A DNA stretch of 64,000 bases, from the NCBI RefSeq assembly GCF_004310665.1, contig NZ_SIXF01000023.1, positions 1-64,000 on the forward strand. Direction: 5' to 3'. Positions within the stretch are counted from its first letter, which is position 1; each line of letters begins with the position of its first letter. Below, one piece after another: positions 62,182-64,000 of the stretch. Below the pieces are notes generated by a model that did no database searches, was not told where the DNA came from, and saw only the letters and a program-made list of their open reading frames with translations. This DNA is from Pedobacter kyonggii (GTDB lineage: Bacteria > Bacteroidota > Bacteroidia > Sphingobacteriales > Sphingobacteriaceae). Position numbers and translations under genes: made by a program.

Positions 62182-64000
62182 ATGGACTTAACTTCCCTAA
62201 ATCAACTGTTTACCTTTAAGTCGATTTTTGAAAGCTTGGAAGACGCAGTAATCTGCCATGACATTGATTTTAAAATTACAGATATAAACCCGGCGGCAGA
62301 GCGACTGTTCGGTTTTACCAGGGAGCAGATCGGAAAAACAGTTTGCGGGCTAATGGAAAAAGCCGTTTTTGAAGAGTATGAGCACTTAGTGAATACTGTG
62401 CGGAGCGGTGCGAAGATCCAGGGTTTTCGTACCGTACGCCGATCGATAACAGGGGAAGACCTACATGTTTCCATTACCATCTCTCCAATTACTGATGCTG
62501 AACAAAAATTGATAGGCATTTCCCAAACGATCCGTGACATTTCAGATGAACATATCGCCGAAGAACAACAAGCTACACTGGCAGCCATTATTGAAGGATC
62601 TGAAGATGCAATCGTCTCTAAAACGCTAGATGGTTTTATCACCAGCTGGAACAATGGAGCGCAGGAAATTTTTGGTTATGCTGCATCAGAGGTAATCGGG
62701 AAGCATATTACCATCCTCATCCCTCAGGATCGGATACATGAAGAAGATTATATTATCAATAAGATAAGGGCAGGCAAAAAAATCGAATATTACAAGACAG
62801 TACGTCTGGCCAAGGACGGAACTGAAATACCTATATCGCTTACCGTATCGCCCGTAAGGAACAAACAGGGCCACATTATTGGGGTGAGTAAGGTTGCGCG
62901 TAACATTACAGCCCAAAAACTCGCCGATGAGAAGCAGGCCGCATTGGCTGCCATAGTTGAGAGTTCCGATGATGCCATCGTAAGCAAAACGCTCGCTGGT
63001 ATAATCACCACATGGAATAAAGGTGCAGAAAATATTTTTGGCTATAGCGAAAACGAAGCCGTTGGTCGCCACATCTCCATATTGATCCCGCCAGACCGCC
63101 TTGATGAGGAGGAACGCATTATAAGCAGTATCAAAAGAGGTATAAAGATAGATCACTTTCAAACCATAAGGATAAGTAAGGAAAACAGGAAAATCCAGGT
63201 CTCCTTAACAGTGTCCCCGATAAAGAACAGTGATGGGATAATCGTTGGCGCTTCAAAAGTAGCCAGGGATATCACTGCCCAGAGAGAAGCAGAAAATGCC
63301 TTAAAAAGCAATTCCCAAAAGCTCATGATCCTGAATTCGATAGGCAAGAGCATCAGTGAACAACTGGATGTCAATGTCATTTTACAGCAAGTGACCGATG
63401 CGACAACAGAACTTACCGGGGCGGCATTTGGCGCTTTCTTTTACAATAAAATCAATGAGGAAGGTGAATCTTACATGCTCTATACGCTCTCGGGCGCTCC
63501 TCGTGAGGCATTTGAAAAATTTGGTATGCCCCGTAATACAGCAGTATTCCATACCACCTTCAGCGGTGAGGGAGTGGTGCGTGTAGACAACATTAAAAAA
63601 GATGAACGTTATGGCAAAATGGCTCCCCATTTTGGGATGCCCGATGGACACCTGCCTGTGGTCAGTTATCTGGCTGTCCCTGTTATTTCATCAACAGGCA
63701 CAGTAATTGGCGGGCTTTTCTTTGGTCACCCAGAACCCGGCATATTTCTGCAGGATCATGAAGAACTGGTGGTTGGGGTTGCCTCTCAGGCAGCCATAGC
63801 ACTCGATAACTCAAAACTTTTTGAAGAGGTCAAAACCCTTAGCCTTAAAAAAGATGAATTTATAGCCTTGGCTTCACATGAACTCAAAACACCACTCACC
63901 TCTATGAGCGGCTTTCTTCAGGTGCTTCAAAAAACAGCTTCAGATGGTATGAATAAAGTTTTTTTAGACAAGGCGATCAGGCAGGTAGACAAACTCAATA
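62182..64000 (+). CDS. PAS-PAS-PAS-GAF sensor histidine kinase, truncated by the window end
   Basis: An open frame of 606 codons from the ATG at 62182 to the window edge. Three PAS domains lie at about 8-130, 135-255 and 255-375; the second and third repeat the pattern AIVxxSxDAIVSKTLxGxIT with WN(N/K)GA and FGY. A GAF domain spans about 385-545 (LTGAAFGAFFYNK, VSYLAVPVISSTGTVIGGLFFGH). The HisKA segment begins LKKDEFIALASHELKTPLTSM with the phospho-acceptor His. The ATPase domain lies beyond the window. No transmembrane helix is seen, so it is a cytosolic sensor. Minus-strand open frames over it are shadows. Confidence 0.92.
   Translation, partial: MDLTSLNQLFTFKSIFESLEDAVICHDIDFKITDINPAAERLFGFTREQIGKTVCGLMEKAVFEEYEHLVNTVRSGAKIQGFRTVRRSITGEDLHVSITISPITDAEQKLIGISQTIRDISDEHIAEEQQATLAAIIEGSEDAIVSKTLDGFITSWNNGAQEIFGYAASEVIGKHITILIPQDRIHEEDYIINKIRAGKKIEYYKTVRLAKDGTEIPISLTVSPVRNKQGHIIGVSKVARNITAQKLADEKQAALAAIVESSDDAIVSKTLAGIITTWNKGAENIFGYSENEAVGRHISILIPPDRLDEEERIISSIKRGIKIDHFQTIRISKENRKIQVSLTVSPIKNSDGIIVGASKVARDITAQREAENALKSNSQKLMILNSIGKSISEQLDVNVILQQVTDATTELTGAAFGAFFYNKINEEGESYMLYTLSGAPREAFEKFGMPRNTAVFHTTFSGEGVVRVDNIKKDERYGKMAPHFGMPDGHLPVVSYLAVPVISSTGTVIGGLFFGHPEPGIFLQDHEELVVGVASQAAIALDNSKLFEEVKTLSLKKDEFIALASHELKTPLTSMSGFLQVLQKTASDGMNKVFLDKAIRQVDKLN

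Noticed and set aside
62202-63651. Several minus-strand open frames of 70-158 codons
   Set aside because: They are antisense shadows of the PAS/GAF kinase, whose plus-strand frame is open throughout and rich in recognisable motifs.
1-64000. CRISPR arrays, rRNA or tRNA genes
   Set aside because: No regularly spaced direct repeats, no cas genes, and no rRNA or tRNA-like sequence other than the tRNA-like part of tmRNA were seen.

Overview
The window reads as chromosome from a member of the Bacteroidota, most likely the family Sphingobacteriaceae (Pedobacter-like). The reasons are two SusC/SusD polysaccharide loci driven by ECF sigma/FecR pairs, a type IX secretion sorting domain with a PorP/SprF partner, a fused two-domain E1 dehydrogenase, a DAHP synthase fused to chorismate mutase, -7 promoter boxes of the TAnnTTTG type, and a tmRNA whose tag reads GENTYALAA. 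The genus is an inference.

Left part, 1-19.5 kb, is mostly housekeeping. A truncated IS4/Tn5-like transposase sits at the edge. It is followed by a HAD phosphatase, an Mpo1-like membrane protein, proline dehydrogenase, an S4 RNA-binding protein overlapping aroB, and a fatty acid hydroxylase. An aromatic amino acid operon (pheA, DAHP synthase/chorismate mutase, aroA, aroC, DUF1684 protein) is preceded by a short leader reading frame rich in Phe and Tyr codons and a strong terminator hairpin, which together look like a classical attenuator. Then come a LytTR regulator convergent with a TPR histidine kinase, the E1 dehydrogenase, a DUF1573 protein, a PLP aminotransferase and tmRNA.

Right part, 19.8-62 kb, is accessory and centred on carbohydrate use. 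PUL 1 (22.5-33.3 kb, minus strand) is sigma, FecR, SusC, SusD, an IPT/TIG surface lipoprotein, a carbohydrate-binding protein, and a GH9 cellulase-like gene broken by one in-frame stop codon. A sugar-oxidation cluster follows (34.5-40.9 kb): Gfo/Idh/MocA oxidoreductase, epimerase-like TIM barrel, MFS transporter, and a secreted ThuA/PQQ-type propeller/cupredoxin protein, with a divergent AraC regulator. PUL 2 (42.1-61.0 kb, minus strand) is sigma, FecR, SusC, SusD with a large insertion, DUF5017 lipoprotein, GH88, an exported pyruvyl-transferase-like protein, a heparinase II/III-like lyase, CstA, a type IX-secreted lyase, and PorP. The likely target is a uronic-acid-containing polysaccharide. 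Orphan plus-strand terminators lie between fecR and susC in both PULs and may mark antisense RNAs. Several gene remnants (22.4, 34.2 and 61.2-61.6 kb) show that this half is turning over. The window ends inside a multi-PAS/GAF histidine kinase.

All calls come from reading the sequence and recalling protein families; no database search was run.
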